Assembly: GCA_963839815.1 (NCBI GenBank)
Contig: CAWIWF010000008.1
Location: 124,001 to 188,000, forward strand
Source: JACVRM01 sp963839815
Lineage (GTDB): Bacteria; Actinomycetota; Thermoleophilia; Gaiellales; Gaiellaceae
Direction: 5' to 3'
Length of the DNA: 64,000 nt
This document shows, in pieces, positions 43,950 to 51,922 of this stretch. Positions within the stretch are counted from its first letter, which is position 1, and every line of letters starts with the position of its first letter. Under the pieces are notes generated by a model. The model had not been told where the DNA came from and did not search any database. It saw only the letters and a program-made list of their open reading frames with translations. The position numbers were made by a program, and so were the translations under genes.

Positions 43950-45536
43950 GTGCACGGCGCCATCGCAGCAGGACATCCGTTGACGGCAGAGGCCGGCGCC
44001 CGCGTGCTCGAGGCGGGCGGCAGCGCGGTCGACGCGTGCATCGCCGCCTCGTTCGTGTCCTGGGTTGCCGAGAGCCCTCTCACGGGCCCCGGTGGCGGCG
44101 GCTTCATGCTCGTCCACACCGCCCGCGAGGCAACCACTCGCGTGCTCGACTTCTTCGTCACCATCCCGGGACTCGGCCTGCCGCCGGCGCAGCGCCTCGG
44201 TCGCATGGACGAGGTCGACGTCGAGTTCACGAACGGCGCCGGCGCGGGAGGCCAGTCGGGCGCCACCCAGGTGTTCCGCATCGGTCCCGCCTCCTGCGCC
44301 GTCCCCGGTGCCGTCGCCGGGCTCGCGGCGGCACACCGGACGTACGGGACCCTGCCGTGGGCAGCGCTGCTCGAGCCTGCCGTGAGGCTCGCGCGTGGGG
44401 GCGTGGAGCTGACGCCGCCGCAGGCGTACCTGCACGCCATCCTCGACGTGATCCTGCGGGCCTATGAGGACGGCCGGTCCGTGTACGGGCCAGAGGGGCG
44501 GCGGCTCGCGACCGGCGACCGCGTCGTCATGCCCGACCTCGCCCGGACGCTCGAGCTGCTCGCAGAGCGCGGTCCGCGCCCGTTCTACGACGGAGAGCTC
44601 GCCGAGGCGCTCGTCGAGCACGTGCAGGCGGGCGGCGGCACGATCACGCTCGACGACCTGCGGTCGTATCGCGTCGTTCGGCGGCGCCCCGTCTCCGTGC
44701 GCTTCGACGGGCAGACTTTCCTGTCCAACCCGCCGCCCTCGTCGGGCGGCATCCTGATCGGCTACGGGCTCGCATTGCTCGACCGCCTGCCGGCCCGGCC
44801 TGCGGGGAGCGCAGAGGCGATGCATGACCTCGTGCAGATCATGCGCGAGCAAGCCCGCGCCCGCTCCCATCCGGGATTCGCGGGCTCCCTCTATCGCGGC
44901 GGTCTGTCGCGGCGGCTGTACGACGAGCACGCGTTGGCCGCGGCACTCGACCGGATCGGGGCGTCTTCGGGCGTGCCGGAGCCGGCGCCACCGTCGGGGA
45001 CGACCCACATCTCTGCGGTCGACCAGCAGGGCAACGCGGCAGCGCTCACCATCTCCACGGGGTCCGGCTCGGGCGTGATCGTGCCCGGCACGGGCATCCA
45101 CCTCAGCAACATGCTCGGCGAGTTCGATCTCAACGTCACCGGCGCGGCGCGCGGGGCCGGGCTCCGACTCACGAGCATGATGGCCCCGTCCCTCGTGGTT
45201 GGGCCGGACGGACCACGGCTTGTCGTCGGCAGCGCCGGCTCGCTGCGGCTGCGGGGCGCGATCATGCAGGCGGTGATCAACGTGGTCCGGCACGGGATGA
45301 GCGTCGAGGACGCGATCCACGCACCGCGGCTGCACGTCGACCACGAGCATGTCCACGTCGAGGGCGGCGGCGATGCAGCCGAGGTCGACCGGCTGGCGGC
45401 CCGCGGCTATGACCTTGTGCGCTGGCGGCGGCGCAACCTCTTCTTCGGCGGCGCGGCGGCCGTCGAGCGGCGGCCGGACGGCGAGCTGCGCGCCGCCGGC
45501 GACCCGCGCCGGGGCGGCCACGGCGTCGTCGTCTGA
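43950..45536 (+). CDS. Gamma-glutamyltransferase family protein
   Basis: 528 residues. HPLTAEAGARVLEAGGSAVDA, SPLTGPGGGGFMLV, and GTTHISAVDQQGNA are GGT hallmarks; the Thr of TTH is the nucleophile released by self-cleavage into two subunits. Near the end LRLTSMMAPSLVV and VVGSAGSLRL give the Gly-rich substrate loop. No signal peptide is seen from GTG 43950, so it may act inside the cell or be a non-classical hydrolase of the family. GTG was chosen because the homologous part begins there; a GGGGAG lies 13 nt upstream. Confidence 0.87.
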   Translation: MHGAIAAGHPLTAEAGARVLEAGGSAVDACIAASFVSWVAESPLTGPGGGGFMLVHTAREATTRVLDFFVTIPGLGLPPAQRLGRMDEVDVEFTNGAGAGGQSGATQVFRIGPASCAVPGAVAGLAAAHRTYGTLPWAALLEPAVRLARGGVELTPPQAYLHAILDVILRAYEDGRSVYGPEGRRLATGDRVVMPDLARTLELLAERGPRPFYDGELAEALVEHVQAGGGTITLDDLRSYRVVRRRPVSVRFDGQTFLSNPPPSSGGILIGYGLALLDRLPARPAGSAEAMHDLVQIMREQARARSHPGFAGSLYRGGLSRRLYDEHALAAALDRIGASSGVPEPAPPSGTTHISAVDQQGNAAALTISTGSGSGVIVPGTGIHLSNMLGEFDLNVTGAARGAGLRLTSMMAPSLVVGPDGPRLVVGSAGSLRLRGAIMQAVINVVRHGMSVEDAIHAPRLHVDHEHVHVEGGGDAAEVDRLAARGYDLVRWRRRNLFFGGAAAVERRPDGELRAAGDPRRGGHGVVV

Positions 45537-45568
45537 GTGCGCTGCCGCGCTTCTGTCACAGAGCCCGC

Positions 45569-45687
45569 ACACACCGGTGCGCCGCTCCGGCATAGGCTCG
45601 AGCCGGGGAGGAGGAGTGGCGGCACCCCGGCCGCCCCTGTCCGGCGGGGGCATGTCCCGAGGGGACGTGGCCGCCTGGGGTGCGGCC
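45569..45687 (+). repeat. Promoter-plus-hairpin module, copy B
   Basis: Gapless match to 1565-1627: about 51 of 63 bases, and 28 of 29 over 45603-45631. -10-like TAGGCT at 45593-45598. CATGTCCC-GAG-GGGACGTG and a GGCCGC...GCGGCC hairpin (45669-45687) follow. The next gene starts at 45776, so this would be a leader of about 170 nt. Confidence 0.45.
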
Positions 45688-45775
45688 GGTGGGGACACGG
45701 GCGGGCGGATGCTGCCGGCGCTTCGCCGAGCTGCGTGGTGAGCGCCGCGCCCGCCGGCCGCGCCGGGACGTTGCG

Positions 45776-47092
45776 GTGACGTCGGCCGCCTTCGTGGTCC
45801 GCGCGGCCACGCCGCGTGACGCCAGGGCGCTCGCCGCGCTCGGTGCCGAGGTGGCTGCGGAGGCCGAGGCCTGGCTCCCCGCGGGGCGCTGGCGCACCGC
45901 CGGGGAGGAGCGCCGTCAGCTTCGCGTCCTGGCCCGGAACTCGGCAGCAGCCGCCGTGCTCGTCGCCGACGCCCCCGGGAGCGGCATCGTGGGTCGCCTG
46001 ACGGTGATGCGCGACCGCCAGCCCGCCTGTCACCACGTGGCTGATGTCGGGCTGATGGTCGCCGCGGCCTGGCGCCGTCGAGGTGTCGGCCGGGCGCTCC
46101 TGAACGCGGCCGAGGAGTGGGCGCGCGACCACGAGGTGCGCAAGCTCGAGCTGCACGTGTTTCCGCACAACGAGGCTGCGATCGCGCTCTACGACGCTGC
46201 GGGCTACCGTCGCGAGGGGTACCGGCGGGGCCACTTCCGTCGCGAAGGGCGCTTTCTCGACGCCATCCTGATGGCGAGGACACTGGCGGGCAGCAATACT
46301 CCGGCCGTGGGAGACCTGTGGGCGAGCGCAGCCTCCTACGAGGCGTATATCGGCCGCTGGAGCCGCCCGGTGGCGCGTGAGTTCGTCGACTGGCTCGGGG
46401 TGGCGCCGGGGGCGAGGTGGCTCGACGTGGGCTGCGGCACGGGTGCGCTCACCGAGATCGTCCTTGAACGGGCCGCCCCCGAGCACGTCACGGGGGTCGA
46501 CCCGTCGGAGCCGTTCGTGCGCGCCGCCCAGGAGCGCCTGGGCGAGCGTGCCGCGGACTTCTCGGTCGCCGATGCCCGCTCGCTCCCCTTCGAGGACGAG
46601 TCGTTCGATGCGGTCGCCGCTGCCCTCGTCCTGAACTTCGTCCCCGATCCCGCGGCCGGTGCGGCGGAGATGGCTCGGGTGAGCCGCCCGGGCGGCACGG
46701 TGGCGGCCTACGTCTGGGACTACGCCGAGGGGATGCAGCTGCTGCGCTACTTCTGGGATGCGGCGCGTGCGGTTGCCGAGGACGCCGAGCTCGCCAACGA
46801 GGCCTCTCGGTTCCCGCTCTGCCGTCCCGAGCCGCTCGAGGCGCTCTTCCGGGACGCCGGACTGGTCGACGTGGAGGTGCGCGCGATCGACACCCCGACA
46901 CGCTTCGAGAGCTTCGACGACCTCTGGGGGCCGTTCCTGGCCGGCCAGACACCCGCTCCCGCGTACGTCATGTCGCTGGAGGACGGGCCGCGCGAGCGCT
47001 TGCGCGAGCGGTTGCGCGAGTCGCTGCCGATCGCCGGCGACGGGTCGATCCCGCTCACCGCTCGCGCCTGGGCCGTACGCGGCCGCCGTTAG
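45776..47092 (+). CDS. GNAT acetyltransferase fused in frame to a class I methyltransferase
   Basis: 438 residues from GTG 45776. Residues 1-177 are a GNAT domain: DVGLMVAAAWRRRGVGRALL (motif A), then FPHNEAAIALYDAAGYRREG. From about 178 a complete methyltransferase follows: ASAASYEAYIGRWSRPVAREF, WLDVGCGTGALTEIV (motif I), VTGVDPSEPF, then a closing ARAWAVRGRR. No stop separates them. GTG 46307 at the domain joint is preceded by AATACT and 6 nt, so the methyltransferase (261 residues) may also be made alone from a leaderless transcript. Substrates unknown. Confidence 0.8.
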   Translation: MTSAAFVVRAATPRDARALAALGAEVAAEAEAWLPAGRWRTAGEERRQLRVLARNSAAAAVLVADAPGSGIVGRLTVMRDRQPACHHVADVGLMVAAAWRRRGVGRALLNAAEEWARDHEVRKLELHVFPHNEAAIALYDAAGYRREGYRRGHFRREGRFLDAILMARTLAGSNTPAVGDLWASAASYEAYIGRWSRPVAREFVDWLGVAPGARWLDVGCGTGALTEIVLERAAPEHVTGVDPSEPFVRAAQERLGERAADFSVADARSLPFEDESFDAVAAALVLNFVPDPAAGAAEMARVSRPGGTVAAYVWDYAEGMQLLRYFWDAARAVAEDAELANEASRFPLCRPEPLEALFRDAGLVDVEVRAIDTPTRFESFDDLWGPFLAGQTPAPAYVMSLEDGPRERLRERLRESLPIAGDGSIPLTARAWAVRGRR

Positions 47093-47095
47093 AGT
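47090..47095 (+). promoter_or_regulatory. -10 box TAGAGT of hisC overlapping the upstream stop codon
   Basis: TAGAGT, CGGGCC, then GTG 47102. TAG is also the stop of the GNAT-methyltransferase gene. Confidence 0.5.
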
Positions 47096-47101
47096 CGGGC
47101 C

Positions 47102-48241
47102 GTGCCCGCTCGCATCGCCGACATCGCCGACACGTTCTTCCGGCCGGCGATCGCCGACCTCGTGCCCTACGAGCCGGGGAAGCCGGTCGAGGAGGTTCAG
47201 CGCGAGCTCGGGCTGGAGCACGTGGTCAAGCTCGCGTCGAACGAGGGGCCGTACGGGCCGTTCCCGGCAGCGCTAGCTGCCCTCGAGCGCACGGCGACCG
47301 AGCTCAACCGCTACCCGGACGGGGGCGTCTACCGCCTGCGAGCCGCGCTTGCAGAGCGGCTCGACGTGCGCTTCGAGGAGGTCACGGTCGGCTCGGGCTC
47401 GGACGGAATCGTGGACTGCCTGTCGCAGGCGGCGCTCGACCCCGGCGACGAGATCGTCTGCGGCTGGCCGTCCTTCCCGAGCTACGTCATCGACGCCCTG
47501 AAGGTCGGGGCCGTCCCGCGCAAGGTGCCGCTCCGCGACCATCGCTACGACCTCGACGAGATGCTCGGCGCGATCGGGCCGCGGACGAAGCTGGCCTACA
47601 TCTGCCATCCGAACAACCCCACCGGCACCACCAACACCCGCGCCGAGCTCGACCGCTGGTTCGAGCGGGTGCCCGAGCACGTGCTCACCGTCGTCGACCA
47701 GGCGTACCTCGAGTACGTGGACGACGCCGACTACCCCGACGCGATCGGGGAGTACCTCAAGGTCGGCCGGCGCGTCGTGGTGCTACGCACGTTCTCCAAG
47801 ATCTACGGGCTCGCGGGCCTGCGCGTCGGCTACGCGGTGGCGCCGGCCGCCGTGATCACGGCGACCGGCAAGGTCCGGCGCGCGTTCGACGTCACGGCAC
47901 CGGCGCAGGAGGCCGCGCTGGCGAGCCTCGACGACGCGGTTGAGCTCGCCCGCCGCCGGGACGAGAACCTCCGCAATCGACCCGCTGTGGAGGCGGCGCT
48001 GCGAGCTGCCGGGCTCGAGCCGGCCGGGCCGGCGGTCGGCAACTTCGTGTTCGCGGAGGTCGGCGGCGATGCCCGCCCGCTCTTCGAGGCGCTGCTGCGG
48101 GAGGGCGTGATCGTCCGCCCGACAGCCGGTTTCGGCGCCCCTGGCGCGATTCGAGTCACCGTCGGCACCGAGGATGAGAACGCCCGCTTCGCGGCCGCCC
48201 TCGCGCGCGTTCGGTCGGCGCTCCCGACCGGAGTGAACTAG
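47102..48241 (+). CDS. hisC: Histidinol-phosphate aminotransferase
   Basis: 379 residues, class II PLP aminotransferase fold. KLASNEGPYGPF is the N-terminal substrate-loop motif, CHPNNPTGT gives the Asn/Pro PLP ring contact, VVDQAYLEYV follows, and the Schiff-base Lys is in RTFSKIYGLAGLRVGY. Converts imidazole-acetol phosphate and glutamate to histidinol phosphate in histidine synthesis; an aromatic aminotransferase role is possible in the same family because no other his genes are nearby. Leaderless GTG start. Confidence 0.87.
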   Translation: MPARIADIADTFFRPAIADLVPYEPGKPVEEVQRELGLEHVVKLASNEGPYGPFPAALAALERTATELNRYPDGGVYRLRAALAERLDVRFEEVTVGSGSDGIVDCLSQAALDPGDEIVCGWPSFPSYVIDALKVGAVPRKVPLRDHRYDLDEMLGAIGPRTKLAYICHPNNPTGTTNTRAELDRWFERVPEHVLTVVDQAYLEYVDDADYPDAIGEYLKVGRRVVVLRTFSKIYGLAGLRVGYAVAPAAVITATGKVRRAFDVTAPAQEAALASLDDAVELARRRDENLRNRPAVEAALRAAGLEPAGPAVGNFVFAEVGGDARPLFEALLREGVIVRPTAGFGAPGAIRVTVGTEDENARFAAALARVRSALPTGVN

Positions 48242-48360
48242 TCGGTCTAGCATGGGGTCGGGCCCGGCCCACCCCTTGCGGCCCTCGGTTGACTCTGACG
48301 GCTCAGAATCGAGTCGGGCGGGTCGGGCCCGACACCGTCAGGGTGCGCCGGACAGCTTGT

Positions 48361-48366
48361 TAGCGT
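48361..48366 (+). promoter_or_regulatory. -10 box TAGCGT of the MFS-meaB-threonine deaminase operon
   Basis: TAGCGT, GGCCGG, then GTG 48373. Confidence 0.5.
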
Positions 48367-48372
48367 GGCCGG

Positions 48373-49611
48373 GTGAATCCGGGCCGCCGTCTGGAGCTCC
48401 TCGGCCGCTCGCCGGCCTTCCGCCTGCTCTTCGGGGCGACGCTGGCCTCCGGGCTCGGCACCTGGCTCGCCTTCGTGGCCCTGATGGTCGACGTCTGGGA
48501 CCGGACGGGCTCGAGCGTCTGGGTGAGCGCCCTGCTCGCCGCCGACTTCCTGCCGCTCGTCGCCATCGGCTTACTGGCGGCGCCGCTCGTCGACCGCCTC
48601 TCGCGCAAGCGGGTCATGGTCGTCTCCGACCTGGTTCGGGCGGCGGTCTTCCTCGCCATCCCGTTCGCGGGCGGACCGGGCACGATCGTGGCGCTGGCGG
48701 CCGTGGCGGGCTTCGCGAGCGGGTTCTTCCGGCCGGCCGTGTACGCCGGCGTGCCGAACCTGGTCGACGAGGACGACCTGCCGCAGGCGAACTCGCTCCT
48801 GCAGGCGATCGAGAACCTCAGCTGGATGCTGACGCCGCCGCTCGCCGGCCTGCTGATCGGCCTCTGGGGCACCGATCCCGCCTACGTGGTCAACGCGCTC
48901 TCCTTCCTCGTCTCGGCGGCGCTGCTCGCCCGCGTCTCGGGCGCGCGCCTGCAGGCTGGCGTCGCCGCGAGCCGGGGCCACATCGGCGACATCGTCGACG
49001 GGTTCACGGCGATCGTACGGACGCGCGCGCTGCTCGCGGTGTTCATCGCGTGGAACGTCTTCTTCGTCGCGATCGCCGGCGTCAACGTGGCCGAGATCGC
49101 CCTCGCCAAGGTCGCGCTCGACTCGGGCGACTTCGGCTACGGGCTGCTCGTCGGCGCCACGGGCGTCGGGCTCGTGATCGGCAGCTACCTGGCCGCGACG
49201 ATCACGGAGCGGGCGCCGATGCCCTTCGTGTACGGGACCAGCATCGCCCTCATCGCGCTCGGCGTCGGCGTGGGGGCCGTCTCGCCCTCGGTCTGGCTCG
49301 CTGCGGCGTCCCTGGTCGTCGTCGGCTTCGGGAACGGCGTCGCCGTCGTCTGCAACTCGCTCTTCGTCCAGCGCGGCGCCCCTGACGCCATGCGTGGGCG
49401 CGTCTTCACCGTGCTGATGAGCTCCAACTACGCGGTGCTGGGGCTGACGATGGCCGCCGCGGGCCCGCTGACGGATGCGATCGGCCCGCGCTGGGTCTGG
49501 GGGATCGCCGCCTGGGTCGCCGCCGGCGCAGCCGTCGCGGCCTACGCCCTCACGCCAGGCGCTCGCGCCGTTCAGGGCACCCGACCGCTCCGGACGGAGC
49601 AGGCCGCCTGA
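48373..49611 (+). CDS. Major facilitator superfamily transporter
   Basis: 412 residues, about 12 helices. RLLFGATLASGLGTWLAFVAL is helix 1, and PLVDRLSRKRVMVVSDLVRA the loop 2-3 signature (D-R-x-x-R-K/R). It is of the MFS_3/enterobactin-exporter-like type, probably a drug or metabolite exporter; substrate unknown. First gene of an operon: its TGA overlaps the ATG of meaB (TGATG). Leaderless GTG start. Confidence 0.87.
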   Translation: MNPGRRLELLGRSPAFRLLFGATLASGLGTWLAFVALMVDVWDRTGSSVWVSALLAADFLPLVAIGLLAAPLVDRLSRKRVMVVSDLVRAAVFLAIPFAGGPGTIVALAAVAGFASGFFRPAVYAGVPNLVDEDDLPQANSLLQAIENLSWMLTPPLAGLLIGLWGTDPAYVVNALSFLVSAALLARVSGARLQAGVAASRGHIGDIVDGFTAIVRTRALLAVFIAWNVFFVAIAGVNVAEIALAKVALDSGDFGYGLLVGATGVGLVIGSYLAATITERAPMPFVYGTSIALIALGVGVGAVSPSVWLAAASLVVVGFGNGVAVVCNSLFVQRGAPDAMRGRVFTVLMSSNYAVLGLTMAAAGPLTDAIGPRWVWGIAAWVAAGAAVAAYALTPGARAVQGTRPLRTEQAA

Positions 49612-50624
49612 TGGCTCGCGCCGACTGGACGGTGGAGGCGCTCGCCGAGGCGGTGCGCGGCGCCGACCGGCGGGCGCTCGCGCGGGCGATCAGCCTGGTC
49701 GAGGACGGTGACCCGAGCGCATACGAGCTCGTCCGGCTGCTCTACCGAGAGACGGGCCGCGGCTACACGGTTGGCATCACCGGCCCGCCCGGAGTCGGCA
49801 AGTCGACGCTGCTGAGCGCGCTTGTCCGGCTCGTGCGAGACCGAGACCGGACGGTCGGCGTCATCTCGGTCGACCCCTCCAGCCCGTTCACCAAGGGCGC
49901 GCTTCTCGGCGACCGCATCCGGCTCGCCGAGCACTTCCTCGACGAGGGCGTGTTCATCCGCTCCATGGGGACACGCGGCCACCTCGGCGGGCTCGCCGAG
50001 ACCACGCTGCAGGCCCTGCTGCTCCTCGACGCAGCCGGCAAGGAACTGCTGTTCCTGGAGACCGTGGGCACTGGCCAGAGCGAGGTCGAGGTGATCGGCG
50101 TCGTCGACACCGTCGTGCTGGTGCTGATGCCGGGATCGGGCGACTCGGTGCAGGCGCTGAAGGCGGGGATCATGGAGATCCCGGACGTGATCGTGATCAA
50201 CAAGCGCGACCATCCGCTCGCGAACACGATGCTGAACGAGGTGCGGGCGATCCTCTCGCTCGACGGCGAGCGGGAGTGGCAGGTGCCGATCGTGCTGACC
50301 GAGGCACTGGCCGGCGAGGGCGTTGAGGAGCTCTGGGAGGCCGTCGAGCGTCATCGCGCCCACCTGGAGGAGCACGGCGGCCTCGAGCAGCGCCGCCGCC
50401 GCAACCTGGCGCAGGAGGTCTTCGCGGTCGCCTCCGCACGCGCGAAGCGGCACCTCGAGGAAGCGGTGGCGGAGGATCCGGAGCTGGTGCGGCTGCTCGA
50501 CGCGGTCGGGCGGCGCGAGCTCGACCCGCTCACGGCCGTGCGCGACATCATGGAGCGGGTGTTCTTCCGCCCCGGTGGCCGTGACGGCGCGGACGCGGAC
50601 CCCGGCGAGGCACTATCCAGCTGA
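49611..50624 (+). CDS. meaB: MeaB/ArgK-type G3E GTPase, methylmalonyl-CoA mutase chaperone
   Basis: 337 residues. P-loop GPPGVGKST, switch and base motifs DPSSPFTKGALLGDR, ETVGTGQSEVEV and NKRD (usual NKAD), then a C-terminal helical arm. MeaB protects and reloads adenosylcobalamin-dependent acyl-CoA mutases such as methylmalonyl-CoA mutase, but the mutase is not in the window. Overlaps both neighbours at TGATG junctions. The threonine ammonia-lyase next door makes 2-oxobutyrate, a source of propionyl-CoA, consistent with this role. Confidence 0.92.
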   Translation: MARADWTVEALAEAVRGADRRALARAISLVEDGDPSAYELVRLLYRETGRGYTVGITGPPGVGKSTLLSALVRLVRDRDRTVGVISVDPSSPFTKGALLGDRIRLAEHFLDEGVFIRSMGTRGHLGGLAETTLQALLLLDAAGKELLFLETVGTGQSEVEVIGVVDTVVLVLMPGSGDSVQALKAGIMEIPDVIVINKRDHPLANTMLNEVRAILSLDGEREWQVPIVLTEALAGEGVEELWEAVERHRAHLEEHGGLEQRRRRNLAQEVFAVASARAKRHLEEAVAEDPELVRLLDAVGRRELDPLTAVRDIMERVFFRPGGRDGADADPGEALSS

Positions 50625-51820
50625 TGGCAGCCACAGCGGTGCCCACGCTGACCGACATCGAGGCTGCCCGGCGGCGGATCGCCGGCATCGCCCGCGAGAC
50701 GCCCGTCTACCCCTCCGAGACGCTCTCGCGGCTCTGCGGGCGGGAGGTGCTGCTGAAGGCGGAGAACCTGCAGCGCACGGGCGCCTTCAAGATCCGCGGA
50801 GCCGTCAACCGCATCGCCACGCTGACCTCGGCGGAGCGCGACGCCGGCGTGGTCGCGGCGAGCGCCGGCAACCACGGCCAGGCGGTGGCGTGGGCGGCGC
50901 GAGAGGCGGGGATCCCCGCGACCGTGTTCGTGCCCGAGGACGCGCCGATGGCAAAGGTCGAGGCGACGATGAACTACGGCGCCCGGGTCGAGCTCGCCGG
51001 CGCCGGCTTCGACGACGCGCTGGTCGACGCGAGGGCGCTGTGCGACCGAACCGGGGCGACCTTCATCCATGCCTTCGAGGACGAGCAGGTAATCGCGGGC
51101 CAGGGGACGATCGGCCTCGAGCTGGTCGAGCAGGTCGAGGACCTCGACTGCGTCGTGGTGCCGATCGGCGGCGGCGGCCTCGCGGCTGGGATCGCGCTGG
51201 CGCTGACCGAGCTGCGCCCGCAGGTGCGCATCGTCGGCGTGCAGGCGGCCGCGTTCGCGCCGCTCGCGGGCTCCGGCACCTTCGGCTGGACGATCGCCGA
51301 CGGCATCGCCGTCAAGCATCCCGGCGAGCTGACGAGCGCGATCCTGCGCGAGCGGCTCGACTCGGTCGTCACCGTGGCCGACACGGAGATCGCCGAAGCA
51401 ATCGTGCTACTGCTCGAGCGCCTCAAGCTCGTCGCCGAGGGTGCCGGCGCCGCGTCGGTGGCCGCGATCCTGCACGACAAGGTCGAGAGCCGCGGGCGTA
51501 CCGTCGCCCTGCTGTCGGGCGGGAACATCGATCCGACGCTGCTGATCTCCGTCGCCCGGCACGGCCTGACCTTGGCCGGGCGCTCGCTGGTCCTGCGCAC
51601 GCAGCTCGTCGACCGCCCGGGGGAGCTGATCAAGCTGCTCGGGCTGGTCGCCGAGGAGCGGGGCAACGTGGTCTCGGTCGAGCACCACCGCGAGGGCCTC
51701 GACCTGCCCGTCGGCGGCAGCGAGGTGGAGCTGACGCTGACGATGCGCGGCCGCGAGCACTGTGACGAGCTGGTGGCGGCGCTCCAGCAGGCCGGCTATC
51801 CGGTCGAGCGCCTGAACTAG
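50624..51820 (+). CDS. ilvA: Threonine ammonia-lyase with ACT domain
   Basis: 398 residues. PLP Lys in the motif GAFKIRGAVNRI; ASAGNHGQAVAW and PIGGGGLAAGIALAL bind the cofactor phosphate. C-terminal residues about 330-398 form a single ACT-like domain (LVDRPGELIKLLGLVAEERGN), the layout of the shorter, biodegradative-type (TdcB-like) enzyme rather than the two-ACT IlvA. It deaminates threonine to 2-oxobutyrate, for isoleucine synthesis or propionate metabolism. Overlaps meaB (TGATG). The symbol is by reaction; tdcB may be equally apt. Confidence 0.87.
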   Translation: MAATAVPTLTDIEAARRRIAGIARETPVYPSETLSRLCGREVLLKAENLQRTGAFKIRGAVNRIATLTSAERDAGVVAASAGNHGQAVAWAAREAGIPATVFVPEDAPMAKVEATMNYGARVELAGAGFDDALVDARALCDRTGATFIHAFEDEQVIAGQGTIGLELVEQVEDLDCVVVPIGGGGLAAGIALALTELRPQVRIVGVQAAAFAPLAGSGTFGWTIADGIAVKHPGELTSAILRERLDSVVTVADTEIAEAIVLLLERLKLVAEGAGAASVAAILHDKVESRGRTVALLSGGNIDPTLLISVARHGLTLAGRSLVLRTQLVDRPGELIKLLGLVAEERGNVVSVEHHREGLDLPVGGSEVELTLTMRGREHCDELVAALQQAGYPVERLN

Positions 51821-51823
51821 ACC

Positions 51824-51829
51824 TAGACT
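51824..51829 (+). promoter_or_regulatory. -10 box TAGACT upstream of the leader ORF and tandem cyclases
   Basis: TAGACT, CGCGGC, then ATG 51836; only 3 nt after the threonine deaminase stop. Confidence 0.5.
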
Positions 51830-51835
51830 CGCGGC

Positions 51836-51922
51836 ATGGCAGGGTCGGCTCGGAGAGGGCGCACCACGGCCGCCCGGGTGTCGGGCGGGCCGGGGAATGC
51901 GCGCCTCCGGAGCGTGCCGTGA
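51836..51922 (+). CDS. 28-residue leader peptide coupled to the cyclase operon
   Basis: ATG 51836 sits exactly 6 nt after TAGACT, so ribosomes would start here on a leaderless mRNA. The ORF reads MAGSARRGRTTAARV, continues Gly/Arg-rich and ends RSVP; its TGA (51920-51922) overlaps the GTG (51919) of the large cyclase gene. It has no ribosome-binding site of its own and gives the cyclase its only evident way to be translated. The peptide is very basic and may be merely a translational lead-in. Too short for homology. Confidence 0.5.
   Translation: MAGSARRGRTTAARVSGGPGNARLRSVP

Noticed and set aside
43881..46283. 800-residue minus-strand open frame
   Set aside because: Antisense to gamma-glutamyltransferase and the GNAT domain, which have clear motifs; no recognisable domain on the minus strand.
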